From Aureobasidium sp. EXF-3400 (taxonomy: Eukaryota; Ascomycota; Dothideomycetes; Dothideales; Saccotheciaceae), in NCBI GenBank assembly GCA_024195585.1, contig SWBL01000063.1:62001-126000 (forward strand): a stretch of DNA of 64,000 nucleotides, given 5' to 3'. Below the pieces are notes generated by a model. It made no database searches. It was not told where the DNA came from and worked only from the letters and a program-made list of their open reading frames with translations. Positions within the stretch are counted from its first letter, which is position 1. The number at the start of each line of letters is the position of its first letter. Shown here one piece after another: positions 1 through 11,117 of the stretch. The position numbers and the translations under genes were made by a program.

Positions 1-205
1 TGCTGAACCAGACATGGCTCAGGACGGTGTTGGACAATGTGGGAGTAGTGGCAACCGGGTTAGTATCGAGCTTGCTGTGACAGAGAGCGGCCGGTACAGG
101 AGCCGCTTTCAGCGTGGCGGCGGTGGTAGCGGTGGCGGCAGCATTGCGAGTGGGAGTGCGCACAAGACGAGTTGCTAGCGATGGGCGCATTGGCCAGACT
201 GTCAT
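1..205 (-). CDS. N-terminal fragment of an unidentified, probably mitochondrial, protein (partial)
   Basis: An open frame reads leftwards from an ATG at 205 (a second in-frame ATG lies at 190) for 68 codons and runs off the window edge without a stop. The predicted N terminus is rich in Arg, Ala, Ser and Thr and contains no acidic residue for the first 45 or so positions, as in a mitochondrial presequence. No conserved domain is visible in the fragment, so no function is assigned. The frame could also be accidental, because GC-rich Ala/Thr-coding stretches stay open easily. The sequence to the left of the window would decide. Confidence 0.4.
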   Translation of the reverse strand, partial: MTVWPMRPSLATRLVRTPTRNAAATATTAATLKAAPVPAALCHSKLDTNPVATTPTLSNTVLSHVWFS

Positions 206-550
206 GTATTTCCAAGAGCTTCCAACATGGGTTGATTGCAGTAGGATGTCTGAGTAGGATCTGTAGGTTTCAAATCGGAGAGCGAAAGCGAGACCGCAGA
301 TGATCCTCTCCCCCGCATGTGTCACACCCAAAAAGATCCACCCGCCGATGACGTGTTGAGACAGTTCCCCTCCACTATCTTCACCTTGCTTGAAACTACA
401 GTATAGCCTGAATGGCTATAGTAAGTACAGTATATAGATCAGCTGCGGTAAGCCTCACTCTTTCTCCCTTCTCCTAGCTTGTCCCAATCTCTTTACCTTA
501 CGTTACGATCCATATATTGACCCTCCTTCCATCCCTACCTCGCAATCATC
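206..550. other. Intergenic, shared upstream region
   Basis: This stretch separates the left-edge minus-strand fragment from the epimerase gene, so it probably carries both promoters. A TATATAG at 431-437 lies about 115 bp upstream of the epimerase ATG and is followed by a pyrimidine-rich tract (about 455-545), a common fungal core-promoter layout. I see no gene in it. Confidence 0.5.
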
Positions 551-1468
551 ATGCCTTCAGGAGGAAAAAGAATTGTATTTACCGGTGGCTCAGGCAAGGC
601 TGGCCGTCATGCCATACCAGAGCTTATCAAGCAAGGCCACCAAGTCCTCAATCTTGACCTGATCGACTTTCCCGGAACCGACCACAACATCTTCACCCTC
701 AAGACCGACCTCACCGACAGCGGCCAAGTCTACAACGCTCTCACGACGCATTACAACTTCGCTGGATATGATGACGACCAAGTCCCTCAGCCTCCAGATG
801 TAGTCATCCACTTTGCAGCCTACGCCCGCAACATGCTCGTCCCAGACAACGAATGCTTCAGAGGCAACGTAACCGCAACCTACAATGTCATCGAAGCAGC
901 CTGCAAACTCGGCGTCCCCAAAATCATCATCGCCAGCTCTGAAACCACCTATGGAGTCTGCTTTTCCCAAGGCGATACCGATTACCACTCTTTCCCTCTG
1001 GAGGAAGACTACGATGTCGATCCCATGGACACATACGCCTTGTCCAAGATCTGCGGCGAAAAGACCGCAAGATCTTTCTCCCGCCGCTTCAACAACCGCG
1101 ATATCTACGTTCTGAGAATCGGAAATGTGATTGAACCCCACGAGTACGAGAGAGACTTTCCCAACATCGTTGGCAAACCAGAAACCAGAAAACGAAATGC
1201 GTGGTCCTACATTGATGCCCGTGATTTGGGCCAGATCTGCAACTTGTGTATCAAGAAGGATGGCTTGGGCTTTGAGATCTTCAATGCTACTAATGACACT
1301 ATCACTACCACTATGCCCACTGAAGAGTACTTGAAGAAGGTGTGTCCCAATACACCTATTACTCGCAAGATGGGTGAGTTTGAGGCGCCCTTGAGCAATC
1401 GCAAAATCAGAGAGGTGCTGGGTTTTAAGGAAGAACATAACTGGCGCCAATACTACAAGGCTGAATAG
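551..1468 (+). CDS. NAD-dependent epimerase/dehydratase (extended SDR)
   Basis: A single-exon protein of 305 residues with a Rossmann fold of the extended short-chain dehydrogenase type. The dinucleotide motif TGGSGKAG is at residues 11-18 and the catalytic Tyr-x3-Lys (YALSK) at 162-166; a HFAA segment near residue 87 corresponds to the conserved strand-4 motif. Family members oxidise, epimerise or dehydrate nucleotide sugars or related substrates, but the substrate cannot be read from the sequence. The start has good context (atcATGcc) after a CT-rich leader. An equally long antisense frame is a shadow. It is likely cytosolic since no targeting signal is seen. The family is clear, the reaction is not. 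Confidence 0.88.
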   Translation: MPSGGKRIVFTGGSGKAGRHAIPELIKQGHQVLNLDLIDFPGTDHNIFTLKTDLTDSGQVYNALTTHYNFAGYDDDQVPQPPDVVIHFAAYARNMLVPDNECFRGNVTATYNVIEAACKLGVPKIIIASSETTYGVCFSQGDTDYHSFPLEEDYDVDPMDTYALSKICGEKTARSFSRRFNNRDIYVLRIGNVIEPHEYERDFPNIVGKPETRKRNAWSYIDARDLGQICNLCIKKDGLGFEIFNATNDTITTTMPTEEYLKKVCPNTPITRKMGEFEAPLSNRKIREVLGFKEEHNWRQYYKAE

Positions 1469-2492
1469 TACTGGAAAGTTTGCATAGACGAATCATGATA
1501 CAAAATCACTGTTGCTTCTCTTTTTCGACTCTGTTGTGTTCTTCAAGACAATATATCATTCAATCTCATTCTTCACAATGTTCATACCATCACAACGAGA
1601 AAACGCTTTAACACCTTAGTCTATGCACTATAAATATCCATCCACGCCACACTATCCGCTTCTTTCTTCTACCACGAGACGCTCTGGCACTAAACGCCTC
1701 CGCCCTTTAGAGTTCTCTGAGAATTGGAACGATGGTGGGACATACTAGGAGCTAGATCCAGTGGTCTTCTGGATAGCTTCTGCTTGTTGTCATCAAACGG
1801 TCTGTGTGTTCTTAGAGGATTGATGGTTTTGGAGGCAGAGGTCAACAGTAGCCGTTTCGTGCATTTTTCTTGACAGTATACAACACATAAGGCCTAATCC
1901 ATGCCGGTGAAGAGTATACCGCGTGTCTACTTTGTTACAAGACTTACTGCCTCTCTTAGTCATCGGCCTGGCTGCTAATCGGGCCACCCTGTCTGCCAGT
2001 CTTTTTTTGCCAGTGATCGTCTCGGTAGCAATCAGCTCTTGCTCTACCCATCGATGCTAATAGAAGGTATATCTGATTACTGCAAGTATTTGACATCGAA
2101 CCTGTCGCCTTGCGAGTGTTTCTAACAACGAGCAACTTGACAGAAAGACATTGATGAACAGATGCATGCTTGGCGATGACGCGTTTCGAATGCACCTTCA
2201 TGCAGACGACATCCTTCGGCCTCGCTTTCTTTAACTTGGGATTTTGCTGCTATGCAGGTAATTTTGCATATCGTGGAAAGCTTTTCCAGCGAGTCTAAAC
2301 TCTCTTACCATATCTCAATCTTCAGGTAGGACGGAGGACGAGTATCCGAGAGTAGTGACCGACCGGATATACCGTTTCCCAATCTCCGGAGCTTTAGATA
2401 CCCCTCCCTGTGATCCGCCTTCTAAACTTGTTTGCTGAACAACTCGATCGCATTTCATACCACCCATTTGACAATAACGAATTCTCATAAAA
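1469..2492. other. Intergenic region, no gene recognised
   Basis: This 1-kb stretch holds the 3' flank of the epimerase and the 5' flank of the next SDR gene. Short minus-strand frames at 1793-1987 and 1956-2201 have no recognisable domain and no spliceable partner, so I do not call them. Confidence 0.5.
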
Positions 2493-3518
2493 ATGGCAGC
2501 AGCGATCTCTTCCTTCTTCAGACAATCGGCTTGGATTCCTTATCCCGAGCTGACCGAAAAGAACCTGCCCAACCAAGCTGGACGCGTGTTCATCGTCACA
2601 GGCGGTTACGCAGGCATTGGCTACGAACTGAGCAAGATCCTCTACCAGCATGATGGCACTGTATACATTGCCGGTCGCTCGCAAGAAAAGGGAAACAAGG
2701 CAATTTCGTCTATCCGTGAAGCTGTGCCAAACTCGAAAGGCAAGCTTGAGTTTATGCACATTGACTTGGCTGATCTGACCACTATCAAACCTGGTGTTGA
2801 GAAGTTCTTGTCTCAAGAGTCGAGACTGGATGTTTTGACGAACAATGCTGGTGTATGTGCAGCTGAGCCTGACTATCACGTTTTAGATTGCTAATAGCAA
2901 GCACAGGTTATGACTCCGCCAAAGGGATCGAAAACTGCTCAAGACTATGAGCTTCAGATGGGAACCAATGTACTCGGCTCCTTCCTGCTCACCAAGCTTT
3001 TGCTTCCCATCATCGAGAAGACAGCCGCCTCTTCCCCTCCTGGAGCAACACGAGTGACCTTTGCAGGCTCCCTCGCCGTCGACCTCATGTCTCCAACCGG
3101 CGCTGTAGCTTGGACAAACGGCGAACCCACCGTCCACTCATCCCAAGAAATCAACTACGGCCAATCCAAAGCCGGAAACGCCCTGCTTGCCAGCGCTCTA
3201 CGCCGTCGCTGCCAGAAATCCGGCGTCATCTCCAATGCATGGAACCCTGGCAATCTCAAATCCGAGCTGCAAAGACATATGCCTAGTGTACAAGCCATGT
3301 TTGTCAACATGATTGTTTACCCTGTTCAGAACGGCGCTTATACAGAGTTGTTTGCTGGTTGGGGTGAGGAAGCTGGACGTGCTGAGAATGGAGGAAAGTT
3401 CATCATCCCTTGGGGTCGTTTTGGTCCTGTGCGTGGGGATGTTGCTGAGGCGATGGAGAATGGAGGTGATGAGAAACTTTGGGAGTGGTGTGAGAAGGCT
3501 TCCGCACAGTATGCTTAA
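2493..3518 (+). CDS. Short-chain dehydrogenase/reductase (retinol-dehydrogenase-like)
   Basis: The gene has two exons, 2493-2852 and 2907-3518, encoding 323 residues; the 54-nt intron begins GTATGT, ends ACAG and contains a CTAAT branch-like site. The join restores the motif NNAGV-M, which places the intron correctly. The cofactor motif TGGYAGIG is at residues 36-43, the NNAG motif at about 117-120 and the active-site YGQSK at 204-208. The arrangement resembles fungal light-induced or retinol-dehydrogenase-like SDRs that act on small alcohols or ketones, probably with NADP(H). The substrate is unknown. A short N-terminal extension of about 30 residues precedes the Rossmann fold. Confidence 0.88.
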
Positions 3519-4560
3519 TTCCTGACGAGGAAAGAGCGCTGACCTACGGCTGCGTAATGTATGGTGGAGTTCAGGTCGATGGAATTGTTTGTTGGTTAGG
3601 TACCTATCGAAGGATTTTTTCTATCACAACTGCTCCTTCCTCGAGGTACGCTCCCCGTTCCTTTCCTTCTCTCGACACATGACGACACACGAGTGCATCT
3701 CTTTTGTCTGGCTTTTCTTCTACCGAATGAAGAACTCTTGTCCACCTCAATCTCAGCGCCCGTCGCCGCTTCCTCAAATGGATTCTTTCCGTCCAATACA
3801 TTCAAAAGTCACGAACAGCTTCCTTCGCCTTGTAACCAATCTGGACGCCGTCACAAAATCTCACCTTTCTGTACGCTAACCTCTAGTTCGACATCGAATT
3901 CTCTATCTGGAGCCTCATCTTAACATCTGATCTGATCGCTACAACTCAGAAGGTGCAACGTGCCCGAACCTTTCGCTGTCCACGTAAGCAGGCCCATCTG
4001 GTGTGTTGACTTCTTTGCTCGATCGCCCTTTTGCATATCGACGCTTGCTCTAGGTGTGCCTCACTTGTTCTGCTCTCGACTCTCATAGTGAAGGTTGGTG
4101 GGTCAACCTTTACCGCACTGATCGATCAGATATACCACAAACTCGACGTTTGACGCTTACTACTCTCTCTCCCACATACATTTACACGCTGGAACCTCAT
4201 CAAAGTCGATATCCGACAGTCCGCTTCTACCGAGCGGATACCTCCAGTTGACATTGTATCCGACGATCGACGCTAGCTCTAGTTGTGGCATCTCTTGGTC
4301 AACACGTGGTCAAACACAAACCTATCCTACTTAGCTTCTGCTTTGATAGCACCAAACAACCATAATATCACGACGAGTCTCTCGAATCTCGATGCGATAC
4401 CAGTGAGCAATCTCACTTGCCCCAAAGTCCGACACGACCCTCGCAACGCTTTTGATATTCGCCTCATCAACCAATATACCTAACCCCATCGACGGGTTCC
4501 AACGAGCAGCTTATTACGACCAACAATACAACAGAGAGTCCAACGAACGACGAACTGGGG
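3519..4560. other. Intergenic region or long 5' leader
   Basis: About 1 kb lies between the SDR and the SUMO-like-domain gene. The second half is rich in C/T with many ACGA and TCTC runs, like a long untranslated leader or pyrimidine-rich fungal promoter. Several frames of 65-96 codons (3589-3879, 4054-4251, 4283-4483) are present, but none shows a domain or consistent composition. If transcribed, they would be upstream ORFs. Confidence 0.4.
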
Positions 4561-6432
4561 ATGGAAAGCTTGATTCCAGGATCCTTGGTCAAAAGATCTG
4601 GACGGTCCGATGAAGCTGCCGCGGCGGCCATCGAGGAATTACATACTACCGTGCAAGACCACAACCCTGCTGACGATACCAAGACTGACCGCAAACATGG
4701 AATCGCAATATATTCGACAAGGGCTGCACTCGAGGCTGGGTTTCCCGACCAGATTCTGCACACTAAATGGAAGCCAGACAACGATGATATACAACTTACT
4801 TCCAACAATGATACCGAGGACTCCACAGCAGAGGAGACCGCTCTCTTGCCTGCGGACCTAACGCGTTTTAAGACAGCGCTCTCTAGTCCGGTAGATCCTG
4901 GGTATGCAAGGATCTCGGGCTCGACCGCTTTGTCTACTAACTCTCGAGGGACAGATGAGGACGTGAAAGTAATCCTAAGCGACTGGGACAGAAAGTATCG
5001 ACGCAAGAATAGCGGGAGAACCAGACATCTTCACAACCCTCAGGATGTTGACGATGAAGACGTATCGAGCCCTGGACCCGCCACTGCACCGGACAATATC
5101 ATCTACAACCGGAAACCCTCTGATTCCAACTCAGATGATGAGTACCGCAGAATATTTCGCCGACACAATTTCAGCTTCAACGACCCAGCCCCAGTAAAAG
5201 AATCTGATGTTCATGGTGACGGAATTGTCCTAACACCAAAAGAGAAACGTCAGCGAAGACCATCGCGACCATCAGGCTTCCTAGACTCAAAGAGCATACT
5301 CAAAGACCTCAAAAGGCCAAGTGATACACAAAGGGCTGCGCCAAAACGAAAGCCTGCACAAGAAGAAGATGCCGCGTTATACGACGCTATCGCACAGAGG
5401 GACATGATTACGCGGGAAAGAAGAACCAGGATGCAGTCTGTTACTGCTGAGCCTTCGTCACTCTCTGGCTACAGCCAAGTTGCTGTAGAGTCAAACAGTC
5501 GGCTCATCCGGCTCGGTATCAGAACAGCTTCCAATGGTCCTCCCATCTGGGTAAAAGTTCCTCGGAGTGCTCCTTTGGAAAAGATGTTCAAGGCTGCCTT
5601 ACAGTCTGATGATGCTTTGAGAGGCTATGTCTTTATGCTCCCAGGTCGCTATGTCCACCTGAATGATACTCCGGATGAGGTACGAAGCCTATATGGTCCT
5701 AAGCGAGGCACTGCTAATTTATATCTCTAGCTCGGTCTTATAGATAATGATTGCTTTGAGATGCATAAGCTTCCTAAAGATTGGCTACCACACGCCAGAT
5801 CCATAGCTATCGATGATAGTGCAGAAGTTACCAGCATAGATACACCTAGCGTTACTAGAAAAGCATCTCGCAAAGCAGAGGCACTCAATGCTAGCAACCC
5901 AATCCACTTTGGGGAGACGCATAATTCTAAGCCTAATGAGGCTCGAAAACCTACGAAGATAGCTTATGATGTCGAGTTACCCAAGCCGATCAATACTGAA
6001 GCATTTGCCTTGGAATTTGATGCGCAATATTCATCATCAAATAGCTCCGCAACGAGCAATTTCAGCCTTCCCAAGCTATCCCCTCATGACCAAGCTGAAC
6101 TCCTAGCCATCCTGGCCTCTGATGAGGAGAGCACGCCTAGCCACACGTCGGGCTCACAACACAGATACTCTCCCCAGCTGCAACAAGACCCAAAACCCCG
6201 ATCTCTAGATACATTCCAGGAAGTCAGGGTTCCGAGGTCACGATCACCGTCAGTGATATCCTTACACAAAACGAGGAAGGATGTTCACTCAGAAGACAAC
6301 CTTGAGCCTCGGGACGATGCGGCCATCCTGGAGAGTTTACTCCTCCGATATCCCCCGTCCGAAGAAAATGCAAAGCATTCAAAGCAGAGAGAAGCACAGC
6401 TGGAAGTCATCGAACTCGAGGACTTTAGATAG
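4561..6432 (+). CDS. Protein with a SUMO-like (Rad60-SLD type) domain
   Basis: Two exons, 4561-5679 and 5731-6432, give 606 residues. The 51-nt intron (GTACGA...CTCTAG, branch-like CTAAT) interrupts the domain, and joining continues NDTPDE into LGLIDND. Residues about 315-386 have the beta-grasp pattern of the Rad60/Esc2 SUMO-like family: a hydrophobic strand, a Val-Lys-Val strand, then a region with a G-R-x-V-x-L-N-D-T-P turn followed by LGL-D-D. The rest is low-complexity, acidic and Ser-rich, with a basic patch at about 240-290, and is probably disordered. Family members take part in SUMO-dependent genome maintenance, so a nuclear role is inferred. Overall conservation outside the domain looks low, and orthology to Rad60/Esc2 is not shown. 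Confidence 0.7.
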
Positions 6433-6759
6433 GAAACGTGAAATTAGGCTTCTAGCGGAGATTGGTACGTGGGATACGAATGATATAGCAATAAAGAAAA
6501 CCACGTTCTGGCATCACTCAAGTTCACGAGTATAGATTCTTGGAGGAGATAATGTTACAACGTCCAGAAATGTCAAAGGTGGATGAGTCAACAGAGTTTA
6601 TCAAGCCTTATACTCGCCTCTTCCTTATCTGTGAGAGAAGAAGGCCAGATTTCCATTCAAGATTGACATACCTAATGCAACAAACCCACCACTTTTCCGC
6701 CTCTAACCTCCAAGCAATCTCGCCGTATCTCAACGCCACATGAACTTTCTCCTAAAGCT
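6433..6759. other. Convergent intergenic region
   Basis: This is the shared 3' flank of two convergent genes, the SUMO-like-domain gene and COG1. A short frame at 6540-6743 has no recognisable features and is not called. Confidence 0.5.
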
Positions 6760-9156
6760 CTACCCAACAGCAAGCAACCCAAACAAAAGATACGTCCTCT
6801 TGTAATAATCGCCAGCACTCTTCCTCAGGCGCTCGATAGCTGGATCTTCCATGTTAGCCTTGTGCTTGAGGTCCTTGATGGCGGTCTCAAAGCTGGAGGT
6901 ATTGACATCGGAGACAGCGAGGATCTTGTCGAGGTATAGGATGTCGAAGCTTGCTTGAATCAATTTGGGATGTTTAGTAGCCGAGGGCGAGGGTGTGAGA
7001 TTCGTATTGATGGGTGTTTCTGTGGGTTGTGCCTCAGTTTTGTCATCCACTGATACATCATCTCCGTTTGAATCGTGTTTAGATTCACCGTTGCCAGGAG
7101 TGTTGTTAATCCCGTTGGAAGGAGCTGGTGTCGTAGTTGAGCCGTTGCTATCATCTGTGCTCAGTAGAGTGTCGTTGAGCGAGTCAAGAATGGTCTTCCG
7201 TAATTTATTCTTGAGGATCGATAGAGCAGATGGCGACCATAGATCACTTCCGATATCTGTCATTGTCTTGCATGTATCATGCAAATACCTGAAGCAGACT
7301 GGTGATGGTTGAACGGGAAGTGGCGGTGAGCCTTCCCACAATGCGGTAGGTGGAGCACGAGCGAAGAGCTTAGGCGACTTTGTTGTAGATCTCTTCTGCT
7401 CGAGCGATTTTTCTAGCACTTGCTCGGCAAGCATCTCATGCAGTGTCTGAAATAGTGATGGCGGTGGGTTGGCGGTCGACGCTTGGGTCTCGCGTAGAGA
7501 TGCCTGATGTCTGAGTTCTCTGAGCAGTCGCAACGAGCGTACTGTGCGGCCTTGTTTCTCAACATATGATTGTATCTGTTCATACGCGTCCTTGAGCGAC
7601 TTGGCTTTCTCCGATGCGAGCAGTTTCTGCAACTCATCAGGGTCTTCTCTGGCGAGCAAATCTTGTGGAGAGTCAATTTCAAAGTCGTCTTCGATATCGA
7701 GATCAAGATCATCGTTCCATCTATCGTCACGCATCGCTTTTATTGTGATGGACCAGGTGGCCAAGTCTGAAGACCAGGAGCTGAAAGACTTTACGAGGCT
7801 CTGCAGAGAAGGATCTTTGCCCTGCGAGGCATTGTGTATCAGATTTCTGAAAGTGATCGAGCCCTTTCCTGGGTCAATTTCGAGATTTACGGGATCCCAT
7901 AGATTAGCAGCAGGTCCGGGATTGATAATGGACTGAATGTATTCGCCCCTCAGATAAGGACCGACGATGTATTCACCAACATTGGTAGAAGCGATCACGC
8001 AGGCGTGAAGGCGGCGATTGAAAGAAGCGCGCAATTGCTCGAAGAAACTAGATGGATCAAGACCCGGTAACTTTCGGTCGCCAGACAGAGAACGAGATAT
8101 GAATTCTTTGCGTAGCGTGACAATGGCCGAGATGTCATGAGTGTCATCGAGTAGAGAGTTTAGTCCTTGTATGAGTGTCGACCTTGCTTGAGCAACCCAC
8201 TTCTTCAGCACAATCGTAGCAGCAGATGCTTGCAGTTGATCATGCCTGAGCCAAGGAGTGAAATTGCGTACATCGTCGGAGATCCATGATTCGTAGATTT
8301 CGAGATTGAGCTCTGGCATATCCTGGATAACCGAATCTTGCAGTAAAGGTTCGTCTTGTATTCTGCCAAGAAGAGCAGAGAGCTGTTTTGGGAAGACCAT
8401 CTGCACCTCCTTGATTGTCGTGATGAGTAGACCCAAAGCATCGTGTAGCCCTGCCTGGGTGGGAGATTCGACAAGGTCGCCGAGACTAGAGGCTCGCACG
8501 TGCAGGAAGTGGTTCAACACGTCGGTCGGCGTGGATGTGGTCGCAAGGGAAAAGGCAACCAGTGTGTCGACTAGCGCGGACCTCTCGAGGGTGGCGGATG
8601 CCAGATGCTTGTCAATGTGATTCAGTAACTTGCGACGGAGTGAATTCAACCTCGACTTCAGATGGTCAAGCAAGGCAGGCGGATCCGGACATTTGGCAGC
8701 ACTGGTGAACAGCAATCGAGAGATGACAAGAAGCTTCGCAGCACGCAGCACGAAATTGCCTCGTTTGATGAGTTGGAGAGCTTGAGTCATACATCGTTGG
8801 AGAAGGGCGATATTAGAAGCAAGAGCATTACGAGCATGGTTTCGGTGTCTCTGAGCGTTGACTGTTTTTCGTTGATTGGCGGCGATTCTCTCAATAGCTC
8901 GGGCATTGCACTTTTGACCAATGTCTCCGAGACGGGTATCAACTGAGCGTATCTGATGGTCCATGTCGACTATGCGTTCGGCAGTGCTTAACAAGTCGCG
9001 GTAACTGTTGCCGACCAAGGAGCGCAACTTGTCGCTGTTCTCATTGATATTGGAGCGAAGCTGTTGCTCGAGCCGGCGCACAACCGGAACTGGGTATTGA
9101 AAAGCATCTTCCCACGATTTGAAATCCCTGGGATTGGGAGCCTGATTGGTGGTCAT
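6760..9156 (-). CDS. COG1: Conserved oligomeric Golgi complex subunit 1
   Basis: A single exon encodes 798 residues. COG is an eight-subunit tether on the cis-Golgi that guides intra-Golgi retrograde vesicles and so maintains glycosyltransferase placement. The N terminus has the family hallmark: a WEDAFQYPVP segment (16-25), then a Leu-rich helix and YRDLLSTAERIVDMD (53-67), as in the Vps51/COG1 N-terminal domain that forms the helical bundle with other subunits. The middle is alpha-helical. A Thr/Ser/Asn-rich, probably disordered insert (about 675-735) precedes a conserved helical C terminus. The length agrees with filamentous-fungal COG1. The start is the first Met after a stop and has the expected family N terminus. 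Confidence 0.9.
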   Translation of the reverse strand: MTTNQAPNPRDFKSWEDAFQYPVPVVRRLEQQLRSNINENSDKLRSLVGNSYRDLLSTAERIVDMDHQIRSVDTRLGDIGQKCNARAIERIAANQRKTVNAQRHRNHARNALASNIALLQRCMTQALQLIKRGNFVLRAAKLLVISRLLFTSAAKCPDPPALLDHLKSRLNSLRRKLLNHIDKHLASATLERSALVDTLVAFSLATTSTPTDVLNHFLHVRASSLGDLVESPTQAGLHDALGLLITTIKEVQMVFPKQLSALLGRIQDEPLLQDSVIQDMPELNLEIYESWISDDVRNFTPWLRHDQLQASAATIVLKKWVAQARSTLIQGLNSLLDDTHDISAIVTLRKEFISRSLSGDRKLPGLDPSSFFEQLRASFNRRLHACVIASTNVGEYIVGPYLRGEYIQSIINPGPAANLWDPVNLEIDPGKGSITFRNLIHNASQGKDPSLQSLVKSFSSWSSDLATWSITIKAMRDDRWNDDLDLDIEDDFEIDSPQDLLAREDPDELQKLLASEKAKSLKDAYEQIQSYVEKQGRTVRSLRLLRELRHQASLRETQASTANPPPSLFQTLHEMLAEQVLEKSLEQKRSTTKSPKLFARAPPTALWEGSPPLPVQPSPVCFRYLHDTCKTMTDIGSDLWSPSALSILKNKLRKTILDSLNDTLLSTDDSNGSTTTPAPSNGINNTPGNGESKHDSNGDDVSVDDKTEAQPTETPINTNLTPSPSATKHPKLIQASFDILYLDKILAVSDVNTSSFETAIKDLKHKANMEDPAIERLRKSAGDYYKRTYLLFGLLAVG

Positions 9157-9443
9157 GTCTGCGAGTTGTTGTAGGCATTGGATGCGATGCCAAGGAAGGA
9201 AGTGGTTGTTGTCCAGAAGGAGGGTTCAAGACGCCGAGATTTCTCCGTCTCTTCGATCATCAAGGTTGGCAAGACACCTTCGTCCAAATACGCGTTCACA
9301 AGAGCAGTCGCATAACACAACAGGCGTTGACAAATCTGTCAATCTAGGTCTGGTCTATACAACTTTCAGAATTTAACCTTCCCCGTCGCCTTGTCTCTTA
9401 GTATTTCGTACTACAACCCGACCTTGACTCGACACGCAGGATC

Positions 9444-10283
9444 ATGAACGCCAGCGACTCGGACCAGCAACTGCATGACGCGGGACGTGCTTATGGCGAA
9501 CTTGATGCTGATGACCACGAGGAACCGAGAGGCACAAAAGCACGACTTGACAAAGCGCGTTAAGAGGTGAAAAAACGATATGAGTACTTGTCAAAGTGTA
9601 ATCTGGACAACATGACCTACGCAAAGGCACAACTCGACCATGCGCGGCAGAAAGAGAAGGACTGCTTCGACGAGGACTTCGAGCGGGCAAATAATGAGCT
9701 TGTTACAATCATGTCGGGGTTCATTCGTGCCAGGAAAAGTGCAGGCACTCATGATATCGTCGAGCTCGAAGATGACAGTGACATTTCGTCGCTTGGCCCA
9801 GTCCCAAGGCTGACACCGAGGAGGATACGGGCTCCTACCAGGGCCAGTACTCGTCCCACACGGCATGCTGGCCGACAGAACGTGGCCAGCGACGAATCTA
9901 TCTCAGGTCGGGACGACTCACGCACTGTTGACACAAACACGCGTAGAGCCCTCAAAATGCTGTCCAGGCAAACAGCTACGAGACGTGCAGCAGCACGGGG
10001 ATCGCCAAAACCCCTCAAACACCCGCCATTCTATATATGCCCAACTCTTGCCAAGCGCGCATTGTTCGACGATCAATTCAGAGCGCTTCTCGAGACCGTA
10101 GCTACAGGCAACGCGGATCAGGACAAAAGAGACGCCTTCCAGAGACATGTAGACGACGTAAGAGCCCAACAATTGAGAGCCGGCTACAAGGAGAGCGTGG
10201 AGTATCCCCCTGAAACACCGTTTGATCAAACCTTCCATGCTAGTGTGTGCCTCCGGTTCTTCAACGATGGCATTTACGAATAG
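9444..10283 (+). pseudogene. Coiled-coil hypothetical protein interrupted by an in-frame TAA
   Basis: An ATG in good context (9444) opens a frame that meets TAA at 9561-9563 after 39 codons. The same frame then continues without a stop to 10283. The residues on both sides of the TAA form one charged helix-like stretch (KARLDKAR before, EVKKRYEYL after), suggesting one original reading frame of about 279 codons. A CAA-to-TAA change would explain it. Alternatives are a sequencing error, translation from the downstream Met codon at 9612, or a non-obvious intron (a GTTAAG at 9559 could be a weak donor). The C-terminal part has basic Arg-rich and acidic segments and no recognised domain, so function is unknown. 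Confidence 0.5.
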
Positions 10284-11117
10284 CGTTCAGAAGCAGTCGG
10301 CATGTCCTTCTCCTTCATGTTGCCAGGACTCGCATCTTTAGACCTCCCAACCACGATTTGTATGACCTGATGTCTGTTATATAATATGTTTATGAACGTG
10401 TACCATCATTACTGATCTTCGGTGCCCAACCTTGAGAGACTCTGATGACCATCTGATTCACCAACCCTGAGGTGGCAACGAAGGTCTGAATGGCTCAAAG
10501 TTGCTCGCAGTTGACTTTGCATCACGATCAATTCTACTCGAGCCCTTCGTAAAGTGCGTCCCATGAAGACCAGGTGAATTCCCTTGTCTTTATGTTCGAA
10601 ATATTGAAGCCGCTGCGGCTGGTGTCGTGGCGCGAGCTCCAGCTTGCCACAACAAACAACATTTCAACTGCACAAGCTGTGTGATAACGAAGACAAGGAC
10701 GAAGCGCCGCCATCCATCGCTAATGCATGATTCGGTCTGCTTGTCATAAAGACATACGATGTACAGGTTTAGAATGCATGCATATGCGATCAATAATGCC
10801 ACAGCGGCATCCATGCGAACAGCACGGCGCGGCGCTCTTCGACGTCCTTCCACACAACATCTCCAAGAGCATGCCTTTTGCCTTTACAAGCGACGAAACG
10901 CTCCGTAACTAGATTCCAACGGTCAGACTATATTTCCAAGCAGATAAAAGATTAAGCAACAAGACACGGCAGACGTCTATCCGTCGTCAAGGGAACACAA
11001 CAGTGCAAGATTTTCACACCGCGGACAACACAGACGCATAAACTCCAACACAATCCAAGATTCTTCTCCAAGTCCCAGCCACAACAGGCCAGAAAGCTCG
11101 ATGAAAAAAATAGAGAT
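10284..11117. other. Intergenic region downstream of the U2 gene
   Basis: The region between the interrupted hypothetical and the 3' end of the U2 snRNA gene holds no recognisable protein. Small frames at 10590-10853 and 10727-10912 lack features. It contains the 3' flank of the upstream gene and of U2. Confidence 0.45.

Noticed and set aside
590..1450. Long antisense frame of 286 codons opposite the epimerase
   Set aside because: It is a shadow of the third-position bias of the real gene, and the product has no motif.
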